The notes below the pieces were generated by a model. It saw only the letters and a program-made list of their open reading frames with translations, made no database searches and was not told the DNA's origin. The translations under genes and the position numbers were made by a program. Shown piece by piece: positions 1 through 12,146 of a stretch of DNA of 64,000 nucleotides (positions are counted from its first letter, which is position 1; every line of letters begins with the position of its first letter). Source of the DNA: Cyanophora paradoxa (Eukaryota; Glaucocystophyceae; Cyanophorales; Cyanophoraceae). The DNA lies in NCBI GenBank assembly GCA_004431415.1, contig QPMI01000591.1, positions 35,535 to 99,534 of the forward strand, in the 5' to 3' direction.

Positions 1-53
1 TCCCTCCCTTCGGCCCCCTCCGACGGGCGCGGGCGGGCGGGCGGGGGTACAGG

Positions 54-1037
54 ATCTCGGCGCGGGAGGGGATCGTGGCGCGGGTGCTCCTCACGAACCA
101 GGCGAGCGAGCGCGCGCGCCGCCGCGGATCCGGCTCGGACTCCGCTCCTCCTCCGGCCCCTCGCCTGATCCCCTTCTTCTTCGCGCAGGGGACGCACATC
201 CGGGACGCGGCGTCCGACCGGCGCGCTGATCTGAGCCGAGCCGATCTGATCTGAGCCCATCTGATCTGACCGCGGGGGGCGCAGGCGCGTGGCGAACACG
301 GCGAAGCGGGCAGCGACGCCGAAGGCCTCGAGCCCGGGCGGCGGCGGCGGAGCCGGCGGCCCCGGCGGCTCCGGTGCGCATGCTGCGGCCGCCCCGCCCG
401 TCCCTCCTCCCTCCAGGTCCGAGCCTGGCGTCGGGCAGGGCCTGCGGCGGACGAGGGCCCGACGGAGGACCCGACGGGGGGCGACTTCGCCATGCGCAAC
501 GCCATCTTCGCCCCCGTCACCATCAGGGCCCGCCCGCCCCGCCAGCGCCCCCCACCCCCACCCCCTCCCCCCCCCCTTCCGGCTCACCTGAGCCGACTGC
601 GCGCAGCACGCGGCGGTGGGGGTTGTCGGCGCCGTGAACCGCCTCCCCGAGGGCCAGGACTTCGGGTACCCCCCTCCGTCTCCACCCCTCACCCCTACCC
701 ACTTCGTTCGCTCGCAGGGACGAGGACGCGGAGCTGCTGGGGCCCCTCGGCACGTTCGCCGTCGCCTACCTCGTGCGTACCCCCCGCCTTCTTCCCCCCC
801 CCATCTTCTCAGCGTACCCCGCAGCTGAACCGGGCGGTGACGCTCTCGGACGGGACGATCAACGCGCTCGGCATCCACTCGACCCTCGCCCGGGCCCGCC
901 CCGCCCCGCCCCGCCCCGCCCCGCCCCGCCCCATCTAAGCTCAGTTTATGTTAGCTTCGCCCCGCCCGCCCGCGGCTTCTGACGTCTCTCCCGCACAGGT
1001 GCTGGTGAACCTGGCGAGGGTCCTCCGGGGCGAGTAG
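54..1037 (+). CDS. GAF-domain protein, 3' exons (partial)
   Basis: Partial gene cut by the window start. Exons recognised by frame and by flanking CGCAG acceptors: about 54-100 (REGIVARVLLTNQ), 191-220 (GTHIRDAASD), an exon ending near 520 (GGDFAMRNAIFAPVT), about 610-660 (VGVVGAVNRLPEGQDFG), about 720-774 (EDAELLGPLGTFAVAYL), about 811-890 and a last exon ending in TAG at 1035-1037 (VLVNLARVLRGE). The order GI(V)xxV, I.DA..D, RN....PV, GVV.AVN.L..G.DF, ED..LL..L..FAVAYL is the GAF fold signature, a small-ligand (cyclic nucleotide or chromophore) sensor domain. Output domains such as phosphodiesterase or cyclase would lie upstream and are not seen. Introns contain (CCCCG)n and GATCT-rich simple repeats. 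Exon borders are approximate. Confidence 0.6.
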
Positions 1038-1513
1038 GCCTAGGCCTAGGGCCCCAGCGCTCGGCAGACCTTCCCATAGTGAAGGCCTAGGAGTGCACGC
1101 ATGTGTGCCTGTATTCTAGAACTAGTGCTAGTGGTTCGAATCCGATTTTTGCACTGCGGTAGTCGATCGAGATCGCAGAGACCCGCGGGTGCGGAGCTAC
1201 TTCATTGCTAGTGCGGGCCTAGGAAGCGCGATCACTGAGTCATGGGCGAGTTGCATATATATACGTGAACTGTAGCACGTAAGGGCCCGGCGCCGGCCGG
1301 GGGAGCGTCGACGTGCTGGCTGTAGTAAGAGCGGCGCGTGATCATGAGCAAGGACGTCCCGGGTCCGCGCCGCGGCGCGGGCACGATACGATAACCGTTG
1401 AACGAACTGCAGCTGGCTCTTAGAAAGTTCATAGCGTCCAGTACCAGTATGGATCTGGACGTACTGGCAGCCGAGGCTGGCAATAATACAATAAGTTCAT
1501 TACTAGTTGAACT
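1038..1513. other. Intergenic spacer, no gene seen
   Basis: No exon with a convincing family match. Contains a GGTTCGAATCC (tRNA B-box-like) motif near 1133 but no tRNA cloverleaf could be drawn around it. Confidence 0.5.
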
Positions 1514-2477
1514 CGCCATACATGTCCAACCGAAATTCTAGCGGAGCACAGCAAACGATTGGCGCGAAACTGAGCACGTCTGAAGTGCAGTTTAGAGCAA
1601 TCTAGAGCAGGGAGATTTTGGGTTTCGCGCCAATGTCTCGCCGTGCAGAAGTTGGCCTCGGGGGTCGCTGCGCCCCGGCCCCCTCTTCAGCCCTCGACAG
1701 CGCAAGGCAGCTCAAGGCCCGCCCAGGCCCCCCCGCTCTCCCCAACTGCCCTTCCCGGGACTCGAACGCTGGGGCAATAAGACGCCGGCCGGGCGCGCTG
1801 CTAGCTCGGCTAGCTCGCCGCGAAACTGGCCTTTTCCTCGTCGCTTTTGTATGGCCATACATCTAGGAAAATTTCGTACCGCATCCGCACGAAACTGAGC
1901 CTTATTCTAGCATCAAGATGCATACTAGCTAGTATTAAACGCTTCAGTTTCTCGCCAATCGCTTTCCATTATTTTATCCAGCCAAATCGACCAGACGCCA
2001 TACATGTCCAACCGAAATTCTAGCGGAGCACAGCAAACGATTGGCGCGAAACTGAGCACGTCTGAAGTGCAGTTTAGAGCAATCTAGAGCAGGGAGATTT
2101 TGGGTTTCGCGCCAATGTCTCGCCGTGCAGAAGTTGGCCTCGGGGGTCGCTGCGCCCCGGCCCCCTCTTCAGCCCTCGACAGCGCAAGGCAGCTCAAGGC
2201 CCGCCCAGGCCCCCCCGCTCTCCCCAACTGCCCTTCCCGGGACTCGAACGCTGGGGCAATAAGACGCCGGCCGGGCGCGCTGCTAGCTCGGCTAGCTCGC
2301 CGCGAAACTGGCCTTTTCCTCGTCGCTTTTGTATGGCCATACATCTAGGAAAATTTCGTACCGCATCCGCACGAAACTGAGCCTTATTCTAGCATCAAGA
2401 TGCATACTAGCTAGTATTAAACGCTTCAGTTTCTCGCCAATCGCTTTCCATTATTTTATCCAGCCAAATCGACCAGA
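1514..2477. repeat. Perfect tandem duplication, 2 x 482 bp
   Basis: Unit 1 is 1514-1995 and unit 2 is 1996-2477. Every stretch compared is identical and the offset stays at 482 throughout, so no indel has accumulated. Each unit starts CGCCATACATGTCC and ends CGACCAGA. The 82-86-residue open frames inside both units are identical and show no family features, so I do not call them genes. Confidence 0.95.
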
Positions 2478-2639
2478 GCGTGTACCAAAGTGAAATAGCA
2501 GATGATCATGAATTCGAGCGAATGATCATGGGCGCGAATCGAAATAGGAAAGCCTTGCAATTGAGAAACTAAATTTCAATACAACTAAGCTTGCAGCGCA
2601 CTGCAGCAGCTACGGCAAGTTCTGCATAAAGAAAACTAG

Positions 2640-2785
2640 TTGTTCATATCTTAAGATAAAGATCGAAAACCAAAGCTGTTCGCTGGTTTGCTGAGAGAGT
2701 CCTAGATGTTCATGTCTTAAGATGAAGCTTAAGATTGAAAACCTGAGCTGTTCGCATGTACATGTTTGGCGAGAGAGTCCTACGT
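2640..2785. repeat. Imperfect direct repeat, two units
   Basis: Two diverged units, each containing TGTTCAT.TCTTAAGAT, then GAAAACC, AGCTGTTCGC and GAGAGAGTCCTA. They lie between the tandem duplication and the 3' end of the RING gene. Function unknown. Confidence 0.6.
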
Positions 2786-2896
2786 ATTCACACTGCATAA
2801 ACCAACGAGATACAGAGAATATAGAACTAGCTATAAGTGTGTAGGCGTTATCTTGCTGCCATTTACAAAGATCTAACTTGAGTAATAAAATCGAAA

Positions 2897-5800
2897 TTAG
2901 AGCGATAGGAACTCCCTGCAGAGGACCTCCGAGTAGGGCACGCGGCAGATGGGGCAGGACGCCGCGAGCGCCTCGCCCTGCGCACAGCGATTGTGATCGT
3001 GATATCAGGGCGAAGATAGCTGAAATAGCGGCAGAGGCTGCGGGCGGATCGATCGCACGTGGGAGCCCCTCCTGACGCTCTTGTCCTTCATGATGCAGTC
3101 GCAGCAGTACTCGCTGCGTCGAATTCGAAGGAATTAGATATCGATCCAGATATCGACTCTTCATTGATCTGGGCCCCGGAGGGTGGGGGGGGAAGAGGGG
3201 GGGGAGGGCGGAGGGGAGGGGGGAGGGGGGGGAGGGGAGGGCGGGGGGAGGGGGGGGGAGGGCGGGGGGGGGGGGGGGGGGGCGGGGGCGGAGAAGCGCG
3301 CACTGGCGGCAGGGGAGAAGGACGACGTTCTTGAGGTTCTGGAAGCCGATCCGGAGGGGGTAGTCAGCGACCCGAGCGAGAAAATCAGAGGCACGGCGCG
3401 CCCGAGCTCGGCAGGGGCGCTAAAAAAAATAAAGAATAAAGAAGCGTATTCGCTCAGTGAACCGAAAAGGAAATCCGAATAGGGGGCGATCCGATGTGGG
3501 CGAGAAAATCAGAGGCACGGCGCGCCCGAGCTCGGCAGGGGCGCTAAAAAAAATAAAGAATAAAGAAGCGTATTCGCTCAGTGAACCGAAAAGGAAATCC
3601 GAATAGGGGGCGATCCGATGTGGGCGAGAAAATCAGAGGCACGGCGCGCCCGAGCTCGGCAGGGGCGCTAAAAAAAATAAAGAATAAAGAAGCGTATTCG
3701 CTCAGTGAACCGAAAAGGAAATCCGAATAGGGGGCGATCCGATGTGGGCGAGCAACACATGTACAACTCGGCAAGGCAGGGCAGGGCGCGCTCAAGCTAA
3801 AGCCCGGACCCAAGCTCGAGCTGCTCGGGCTCGGACGGACCTGGAAGCAGAGGGGGCACTCGAGCTTGCCGCGGAGGTCCGCCGCCTGCTTCAGCAGCGT
3901 CTCCTTCTCCCCCAGCAGCTTCATGTCTGAAACAAAGAGTCCGAGAATCCAAAGCGTAAGCCGGGAAGAAATGTTCTAAGTAATGGGCAAGAGCGCACAT
4001 GCGATTTCCAGCTCCGCGAGACGCTTCTGCTCCCTGCATAACGCACGCATGCGCTGGTAAGATATCGAGGGATCGGGCTGGGAGATCTAGATGCGGCGCG
4101 GGCGGGCGTGCGGTGGAGGGCGGAGCTGAGGGGCGGGGGGGCGAAAGGGGGGGGGGGGAAAGGGGGGGGGGGGGGGGCATCGAGGGAGGCACCTGCTCAG
4201 CAGCGCCCTCAGCTGGCCCTCCGTCCTTTTGTCCTGCATTTCAGAGCAGATCATGATCAGAGCATACCTAGAGTTAAGAAGCGGCCCGAAGGTTAAGAAG
4301 CAAACCTCTTGCCCGCCGGAGCTGGAGGGCTCGGGGGAGGCGGCCGGCAGGCCCACCGGGGGCAGCGCCGTCGAGTAGTCGATCGACGTCGACGCCTGCG
4401 GCTCGTGCCGGACGGGCTGGCACTCGAGAACTGCAGGACAGGGGCGATCCAAGATCAATTTAAAGAGCGGAAGGATTGACGCTTAATCTTGAGGTGCGGG
4501 GCGGACTGGAGGACATGAGGAAGGGCTTGAGGCGGATGGGGAAGATGTCGGCCACCACCTGCTTCCCCTCCTCGTCCGCGATCACCAGCTGCGCATGCGT
4601 GCGGGGTCGAGGATGCGTTAGAGCTCGAGAAAGAAACGAAGTGGGCAACCCAGGCTTCGGGCCGCTTGATTGATTAGAGTCAGGTACAGATCTAGAAAGT
4701 AGACAGGATCCAAATGGAAGTCCTTAAGCTTTATATAATTAGGCCGCTTCAGCTTCACGTTTCGCAGGGCAGGGCGGCGAGGATCGGACCTTGTACTTCC
4801 GCGCCGCTATGTCCTCGCTGCGCGATCGGGGAAGCGAGTTCGACGTTGCTGGAGGCTAGGCACGGGGCGGCGGCGGCGGCGGGGGGGCGGACTGGCGGTC
4901 GACGAGGAAGACGGCCTCGGCGGCGCTGTTGATCCGCGTCTCGCACTGCTTCACGAAGCGACCCTGGAGGAAGGCGGGTCAGCCTGGCAGGTCAAGGCGG
5001 GGGCCATGTGCATGACCCGGGCAAGGCCGGGCGGGCCAAGGTCTAGGCTTAGGTCCAGGCGGGGGCCTAGGCGCACGGCAGCCTCGCCGAGGACTTATTT
5101 TTCTTTTTTCTTATAGCCGAAAAAAAGCCGAGGACTTATTTATATATATAGTACGTATACTAGTTAATAATGAAGGTCGAGGCTTATACACGGCCGGGGC
5201 CGGGGCGAAGCTTGTGTAATAATAATCGAGGGCGGCGGCCGAGCTCGAGGCGGGTCGACTTCGACTTCTTTGATAAACTGATTTAAATTCACGCACAAGG
5301 CGGAGGCGGGGGCGAGGGGCGGGGGCGCACGGTGGCCTCGTCGAGGAGGGAGAGGGCGGCGGTGCAGCCCTCCAGGTAGATGTCCGACGACGAGAGGCAC
5401 ACCTGGCTCATGGCTCAGTTGAACTCAAACGTAAGCGAGGGCGAGGGCGAGGGCGAGGGGCGAGCGAAGCTGGGAGGGATCGGGAGGAGTCTTAGGCGTG
5501 GGCGGGGCGGCTCGCTCGCCTTCGCGCCGCAGGGTATCTTGCGGAGGGAGACCTTGACGGCCGTGCAGCACTCGCCGAGCACCTTCGTGGGCACCGCTGG
5601 CGTCGACATCGGCCGTGAGCCGACTTCAAGAGAAGAGGAGAGAACAAGAGGAAGTAATAAAGCGGCAGACCTGAAATGAGGGTCTCCCTGGCCGTGCACG
5701 AACCCACGACGGAACCCGAATGGAAAGTCAGTACGACCCCAGGACCGGGATTCGAACTCTAGATCTGGAATCACGAAAGCTGAAGCTTGAAGCTTAAGCT

Positions 5801-6153
5801 CGAGGCGGGCGGGCGGACCGGGTGCGAAGGAGGACGGTCTTGGGGCCCTCCGAGAGGCCCGCGAACGTGTGGCTGTCCACGTCCTCCACCTCTGCCCCCG
5901 GCGCCCCCGGCCGCGCAGTCAGTTTGGCTCATATCAAGCTCATATCAAGCCTTAGCTCGAGATTAGACTTATGTGAAGCTTCAGCTTATTTAATCTAATC
6001 GAAGCTCGAGCGGCGCGGGCGGGCGGGCGGGCGGGCGCACCGCCCTCGACCTGGTTGTTGTCGGGGCGGATGACGGATATGGACATGCGGAGGCGCGTCT
6101 CCCCCGCGCGCACGGAGCCCTCCGGGAAGCCCGAGTACTCCACGTCGATCTGG
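2897..6153 (-). CDS. Coiled-coil RING-finger protein (probable E3 ubiquitin ligase)
   Basis: Minus-strand gene. C-terminal exons fit in phase: 4893-4963, 4790-4817, 4507-4588, 4306-4430, 4193-4233, 3999-4033, 3841-3926, 3304-3338, 3059-3113 and 2897-2977 (stop TAA at 2897-2899). The end is a Lys/Glu/Leu-rich coiled coil followed by a C-terminal RING: CPLC, a 10-residue spacer ending LLP, then CRH, CCDC and CPIC. The C3HC4 ligands are all present and the knuckles are split over four exons. This type of RING binds an E2 enzyme for ubiquitin transfer. Upstream exons 5331-5400 and 5531-5596 and stretches near 5830-5900 and 6045-6150 (IDVEYSGFPEGSVRAGE, MSISVIRPDNNQVEG) belong to an N-terminal region I do not recognise; the true start is unresolved. 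Confidence 0.75.
3181..3290. repeat. Poly-G/purine tract in an intron
   Basis: About 110 bases almost entirely G with scattered A, lying in the RING gene intron upstream (on the + strand) of exon 3304-3338. A second G-rich tract occurs near 4136-4178 in another intron of the same gene. Confidence 0.8.
3377..3750. repeat. 124-bp tandem repeat, about three units
   Basis: Units start with GCGAGAAAATCAGAGG, with AAAATC at 3381, 3505 and 3629, a constant period of 124. The array sits entirely inside the RING-gene intron between exons 3841-3926 and 3304-3338. It contains an A-rich segment followed by CGGATTTCC-type sequence. It does not encode protein in frame with the gene. Confidence 0.9.
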
Positions 6154-6429
6154 CGCGGGCGGGGCGGGGCCGGGATCGATCGGGCTTCTAGGGAGGGGGG
6201 GAGAGAGGCTGGGGAGCGCGCGGCCCGCGCGCGGCCGTACCTGGACTGCGAAAATCGAGCGAAAGTTAGGGCGGCGCGCGGCGAGTCGGGGACGCGGCTG
6301 GACCGGCGGCAGAGCGCGCACGATTCCCCGTCTTGGGTGCGGCCGGGGCCGCCGCCTTGAGGGCCGTCCGAAGCACGACCCCCTGCCGAGTTCGATCAGT
6401 CGAGTGCTCAGCCTCATGATCATGGTCAC

Positions 6430-7376
6430 AGAAAGATCGTGGCGCGCAAGGCGGGCCGGCGACCGCGGTCAGCTGTAGGCCTAGAGAGAGAGCTAGAGTC
6501 TCAGGGGCTGCCGCTGGGGTCGGGTGTACGCGACTGCAGCTGCTGCAGGACTAGTTTGGCCGCGGGACGCCGGCCGCGGAATTCCAAGGCGCGCGCCGCG
6601 CTCGAGCCCTCAAGCTTAAGCGCCAGATCCAGATCCAGCAAGGTATCCGGGCGATCGACGAGCGCTTACCTCGTGGATCGAGTTGTCCCCTTCTCCCCGA
6701 GGCCTGTGCTTCCTGAACCTGGTTCAGGGACGTCGACAGCGGTCAGATCGAATCTCGAGCTCCAGCGCTAGCGCTAGCGCTTGGAAGCGATCAGCGGAGT
6801 CCCGGCGCGCACCAGTTCAGCGGATTCCCCATCGACATCGAGCTGGACGTCCGGGCGACTTCGGACGGGGACACGGGGCCCGCTCCAGCGGCCCTGCTGG
6901 CGCTGCCGCTCCGTTCTCTCGACCGAGCCATCGCTGGACCCCGCGGCTCGCTAGCGCCTCAGCACGGCGACCGACTTGTCGCCGAGCAGCTCCGGAATCC
7001 TGTCACACGCGCTGGTAGCTCCCGAAAAGGCGAAGAGGCGCCCCGCCGGAGATCCGCGTGCTCCCCTCCGAGTACGTCGCGTTGAGCTCCCCGGGCTTGC
7101 AGGCGCACGCCGAGCGTAAGCTGATGCTCCGGAGGCGCCTCCGGCTGCCGCTCGTGCGCCTTCGGCTTCAGCGTCGCGTACCCCTCCCGTTGCACCACAT
7201 TGCGACTTCCGCGGCCGACGCACGTACGTTCGCACGTACGGGTTCCTCTGCCGCGGTGCAGCTCGCTCCCGCGTGCTGACGGCCGTGCAGCGCCGGCTCG
7301 CTCGGCACTCGCTCGTCCTGTCTTCCGGCGGCGCTGAGCGGTCAAGCCGCGTGCAAGCCGTCTGCGGCCATCCAGA
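6430..7376. other. Spacer between RING gene and sppA
   Basis: No confident gene. A minus-strand open stretch ending at 6951 (frame reading SGATSACDRIPELLGDK before the stop) could be a terminal exon of an unrecognised gene, but I could not extend it. The palindromic tract AGCGCTAGCGCTAGCGCTT lies near 6764-6782. Confidence 0.4.
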
Positions 7377-10300
7377 ATGACCCAAGACGCCCATCACCCG
7401 CCGCACGGCGCCGGTGGCCATTCTTCGTTCGGCGCGGGCGGTCATGGCGCCGCCGGCTCGCCGCCTCCGCCGCCGCCGAGGGAGAATCCGTTCGTCAAGG
7501 CTTTCCAGCGCGCCCGGCGATTCGCTGTGGGCGGTCTGGCGGTCGTCGGAGGGATTGTCGTGCTCGGCGCCGCGGTCGCCGCGTCCGCGAAGGAGGAGCA
7601 GCGCAAGCGCATCGTGAACGGCACCGTCCTCACCCTCGGTGAGCGCCTGCCGCCCTCCGCGCGAGCCGCGGCACCGCGGCCCGTCCCGGGCTCCCGAACC
7701 CGAACCGTCCCCCAGACATGGAGCGCGGGCTCGTGGAGACGCAGCCGCGGAGCCCGCTGCAGGCGATCGTGCCGCCGAGCAAGCGGCCGCTGATCCTGCG
7801 CGAGGTCCTGGACGCGCTGGAGCACGCCGAGCGCGACCCGCGCGTCCGGGGCCTCGTGCTCCGCGTCGGCGGCCCGAGCGTCGGCTTCGCGGTCGCGCAG
7901 GAGCTCTGCGACGCCGTCCGCTCCTTCTCGCGCGCCCCGTCCAACAAGTTCTCGATCGCCTTCGCCGAGACCTTCGGCGAGCTCCAGAACGGGAACGAGG
8001 TGCGCCCGCCGCGCCGCTCTCCCGCCGAGCGCCGAGGCGTCTTCGCAGGCGTACGTGCTGGCGTCCTCGTGCAGCGAGGTGCACGTGCAGCCGTCCGGCG
8101 ACGTCACGCTCGGCGGCCTCGCCACGTGCGCCCCGCCCCGCCCCGCCCCGCCCCGCCCCGAGCCCGAGCGCCACTGTTTAGAGTGCCTGGGATCCTTAAG
8201 GGCCCTCCGCCCCGCTCCGCCTCCCTTCCCCTGTCCCCTGTCCCCTGTCCCCTGTTGAGGATCCTCCGTCCTACCCTCCCCCCCGCCCCCTGTCCTACCT
8301 CACGCCCCTATCCCTCCCTGCCTTCCGCCGGCAGGGACGCGCCGTTCGTGAAGGGTCTGCTGGACCGCCTCGGCGTCGCCGCCCGCATCGAGGCCCGCGA
8401 GGAGTACAAGGCACGCGCTTCCCCCTCCCCCCGGGCCCGGGCCAGCCCCAGGGACCGGACCCGGGCCCCCATGCCCCTAGGCCCCTAGGCGCCCCCGGGC
8501 CCCTAGGCCCCCGCGAGGAGTACAAGGCACGCGCTTTCCCCCTCCCCCCGGGCCCGGGCCAGGCCCCAGGGACCGGGCCCCCGGGCCCCTCGAAGCCGAT
8601 CCTCGAAGCCGGCGGTCCCTCGCCTGCTCGCTAGAGCCTGCTTGCTAGAGCCCCGGCCCCGGCCCCGGCCCCGGCCCGGGGGCGCCCGCCAGCCCCAAAC
8701 CGTCTAGCCGTCTGAGCTTCGTTCGCAGAACGCGCCGAACGTGTACACGGAGACGGCGTTCACGGCGCACCACCGCGAGGCCACCGAGCACCTCCTCGGC
8801 CGCCTCCACGCCCAGGCACGCCGCCCCGGGCCCCAGGATTCCTAGCCTCCCCGGCCCCAGCGCCCTCCTCTCTAGGACTAGGGCTAGGATCCTAGCCGCC
8901 CCGGCCCCGCCCTTTCGGGAAGCCCGGCCCCTCCTTCTCTTCCGCTCCCCTCCTCACGCCCCGCGCCCGCGCAGATGGTGTCGATGGTGGCGGAGGGCCG
9001 GCGCCTCACCGCCGAGGCCGCCGCCGCCGCCTTCCGCGAGGCCCGCCCCCGCCCCTGAAGACCTTAAGGGCTTAACTCTAAGCGAGGCTCGCGCCTAGAG
9101 CGTCAGGCCTAAGGGCCTAAGGACCGCTCCGCCCCCGCCCAGCCCCCGCCCCTTGAGACCTGAAGAGCCTGCACCTAAGCGAGGCTCGGGCCTAGGGCCC
9201 AAGAGCTGAGAGCTCAGAGCTCAGAGCCTAACCTTAGAGCGAGGCTCGCGCCCAAAAAGCGCTAGGTCTAAGGATCTTGGATGGGCTCGCACCCGCCCCC
9301 CCCTCCCCCCCCCCCCCCCCCCCCGCCCCGCCCCGCCCCGCCCCGCCCCCCCGCCGCTCGCCGCTGACGCGCTCGCTGGCGCGCAGGGCCCGTTCAGCGC
9401 GGCGGAGGCGCTGCGGCGCTCCCTCGTCGACTCCGCCAGCTACCGCGACCAGGCCCGCCCGCCCCTTCCCCTAGGACCAGGCGCCCCTCCAGTCCTTAAG
9501 GGCCCCCGGGGATCCTGCGACCCTCGGGCTCCCCTGCTGAGGGATCTTAGGACGGGGCGCCCGCCTCGGGGGCCCGCCCCTTCCCCTAGGACCAGGCGCC
9601 CCTCCAGTCCTTCTCTGCTTAGGGCCCCCGGGACAGGTGCGGGAGCGGGCGCACGCCCTCGCGGCCGTCGGGGGCCTCCTCCCCAAGGTCCGCTCCGCCC
9701 CGCCCCGCCCCCCCACATCCTCCGCCTCCTTCACCGCCTTCGCCGCAGGACGTGAAGCTGGTGCCCGTGGACCGCTACTACAAGGCCGCCGTCGGGCCGG
9801 CCGAGGAGGCCGTCAAGAAGGTCCGTATAAGACGCGTGGGAACCCCCAGGAACCGCACAAGACGTGCCTGCGCTGCGGTTAGATAAGAATCATATAAGCC
9901 TATAAGCATATAAAGCATATAAGAAGCCTCGCCGTCGGGCCGGCCGAGGAGGCCGTCAAGAAGGTCCGCAAAGCGGGGAACAGCGTGAGACGCGGCTGCG
10001 CTGCGGTCACATAAGAGCATATAAAGCGCATATAAGGAGGGTTCTACCCCTTAGAAGCAGATGACGCGGCCCGCCTCGCCTCTCCGCCCGCCTCGCCTCT
10101 TCGGAGCATATCTAAGGAGGCATAAGTATTAAAACGCTTGCTGCCTCGCCCCGCCCCGCCCCGCCTCGCCGCCCCGCCCGCCCGCCCTACCCCCGGACTT
10201 GACTCGCGCGCAGGCGGCGCAGGCGGCGACTGGGAAGACCCGCGCCGACGGCCTGGTCCGCTCACATCTGATCTGATCTGATCTGATCAGATCAGATCTA

Positions 10301-12105
10301 ATCTGATCCGGCGGACCCGCAGCCGAGCGCGCCGACCATCGCCCTCGTCTATGCGGTGCGCCCCTCCGCCCCCCTCCCTCTTCCCCGCGTCCCTCGACAC
10401 CATCCCCCGGCAGGTGGGGAACATCATGCGGGGCCGCAACCGCGAGCGCGGCCTCGGGCCCGACGAAAACTGCTGGTCCGACGTGCGCCGCCCCGCGCCC
10501 CGCCCCGCGCCCGCCCCACCCAGACGCGCTAAACCGCCACCCACCCAACCCCTCCCACCCGCCCCTCAGGTTGTGGTGTCGGCGCTGCGGGACGCCGGGG
10601 AGGACGAGGACGTGAAGGCTGTCGTCATGCGCGTCGACAGGCGCGCGGCTCGGCTCAGCTCAGCTAAGGCAGCTCGCCCGCCCGCTCAGCTGAGCGCGGG
10701 GGCGGCAGCCGCGGGGGCAGCGCGGTGGCGAGCGACACGATCGGGCGGGAGGCGACGCGCGTGCGCGACGCCGGCAAGCCCCTCGTCGTCTCCATGGGTG
10801 CCGCCCCCACCCCGCCCCGCCCCGCCCCGCCCCGCCACTAGGCGATAGAGGGCTAGGCGCTCCCGCACCCGAATCCCTCCCCCGTCTGGCCCCGCCGCTG
10901 GAGGCCCTGCCCCTCGCCGCCGCTGCGCCTTCCTCTCACGGGGCGGGGCTCCAGGCAACTACGCCGCGTCGGGGGGCTACTGGATCTCCATGAACGCCAC
11001 CCGGTGCGCTTTGATCCCCCCCACCGCCTCCCGTACCCCGGAATCGACCTGTTCCCCCCGCAGCATCCTCGCGTGGCCCGGGACCATCACGGGTACGCGA
11101 GCGAGCGAGCGAGCGAACTCGACTTTGCTCCGCTCCGCCCGCCCCCCGCGGCCGACCCCCTCGGCCTTCGATCGCCCGCAGGCAGCATCGGCGTCTTCGG
11201 CGGGAAGGCCCTCGTGCGCTGGCTGCGCCCCGGGCCGTGCCCCTCTGCTTCGGCAATGACGGGCCCCGCCGCAGGTTCGGGGCGCGGCGGAGAAGCTCGG
11301 CGTGACGTTCGACTGGGCGGGCGCCGGCGGCGAGAGCAGCGCAAGGTTCTCCCCCCTCCTCCTTCCAGCCTTGCCAGCTCCCCGTCTAGAGCAGGAGCAC
11401 GTCTAGCTGGTCCCGCTGGCTCCCTTCCTCCTTCTACCCCCCCTCTACCTGGAGCTTGTTGACCCCCCTCTCCCCCCCAGGTTCTCGAGTCCCTTCTGGG
11501 ACTACGACGCCCACGGCCGCGAGCGCCTCGCCGCCTTCCTCGACCGGTCCGCGTACCCCCCCCCCCGGACCCGATCCGAGGCCGGGGAGAGAGAGAGAGA
11601 GCCGGGGCGACGCGTACCCCCCCTTGCCCCGTGCAGGATCTACGGCGACTTCGTTCGCGGCGTGGCGGCCGGGCGCAAGCTGCCCTTCGAGCGGCGCGTA
11701 CCCCCCCCTCAGATCTGAGTTTCAGGCCGATCTGACTTTCGAGCTTTTCCCCCCCGCAGGGCCCTCGAGGTCGCCAAGGGGCGCGTCTGGACCGGCGACG
11801 ACGCCCTCCAGGTGCCGTACCCCCCTTGCCCTTCTTCCACCCCCCCCCCCGCCGGCCCGGCCGTTGACGAGGGGTACGGGGCCGCAGCTGGGGCTCGTGG
11901 ACGAGATGGGCGGCCTCCGCGCAGCCATCCGCGCCGCCAAGGTGGCCGCCGGTATCCCCGCCGACGCCCCGGTACCCCCTCCCGGCCTCCCCTTGTACCC
12001 CTCCTCCCGCTTGTGCCCCCTGCAACTCCTCCCCTAGGTTGTCGTGCGCGAGTTCGGCCCCGGCGCCCGCCGGACCCTCACCGAGTCCCTCGCCGTGCGT
12101 ACCCC

Positions 12106-12146
<41 letters not shown>

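Noticed and set aside
1602-2348. Identical 82-86-codon open frames in both tandem units
   Set aside because: Both strands are open because of GC-rich sequence; no family features, and identity is explained by the 482-bp duplication.
6951-8174. 407-codon minus-strand frame across the sppA start
   Set aside because: Antisense shadow of sppA exons 1-3; arginine-rich translation with no domain.
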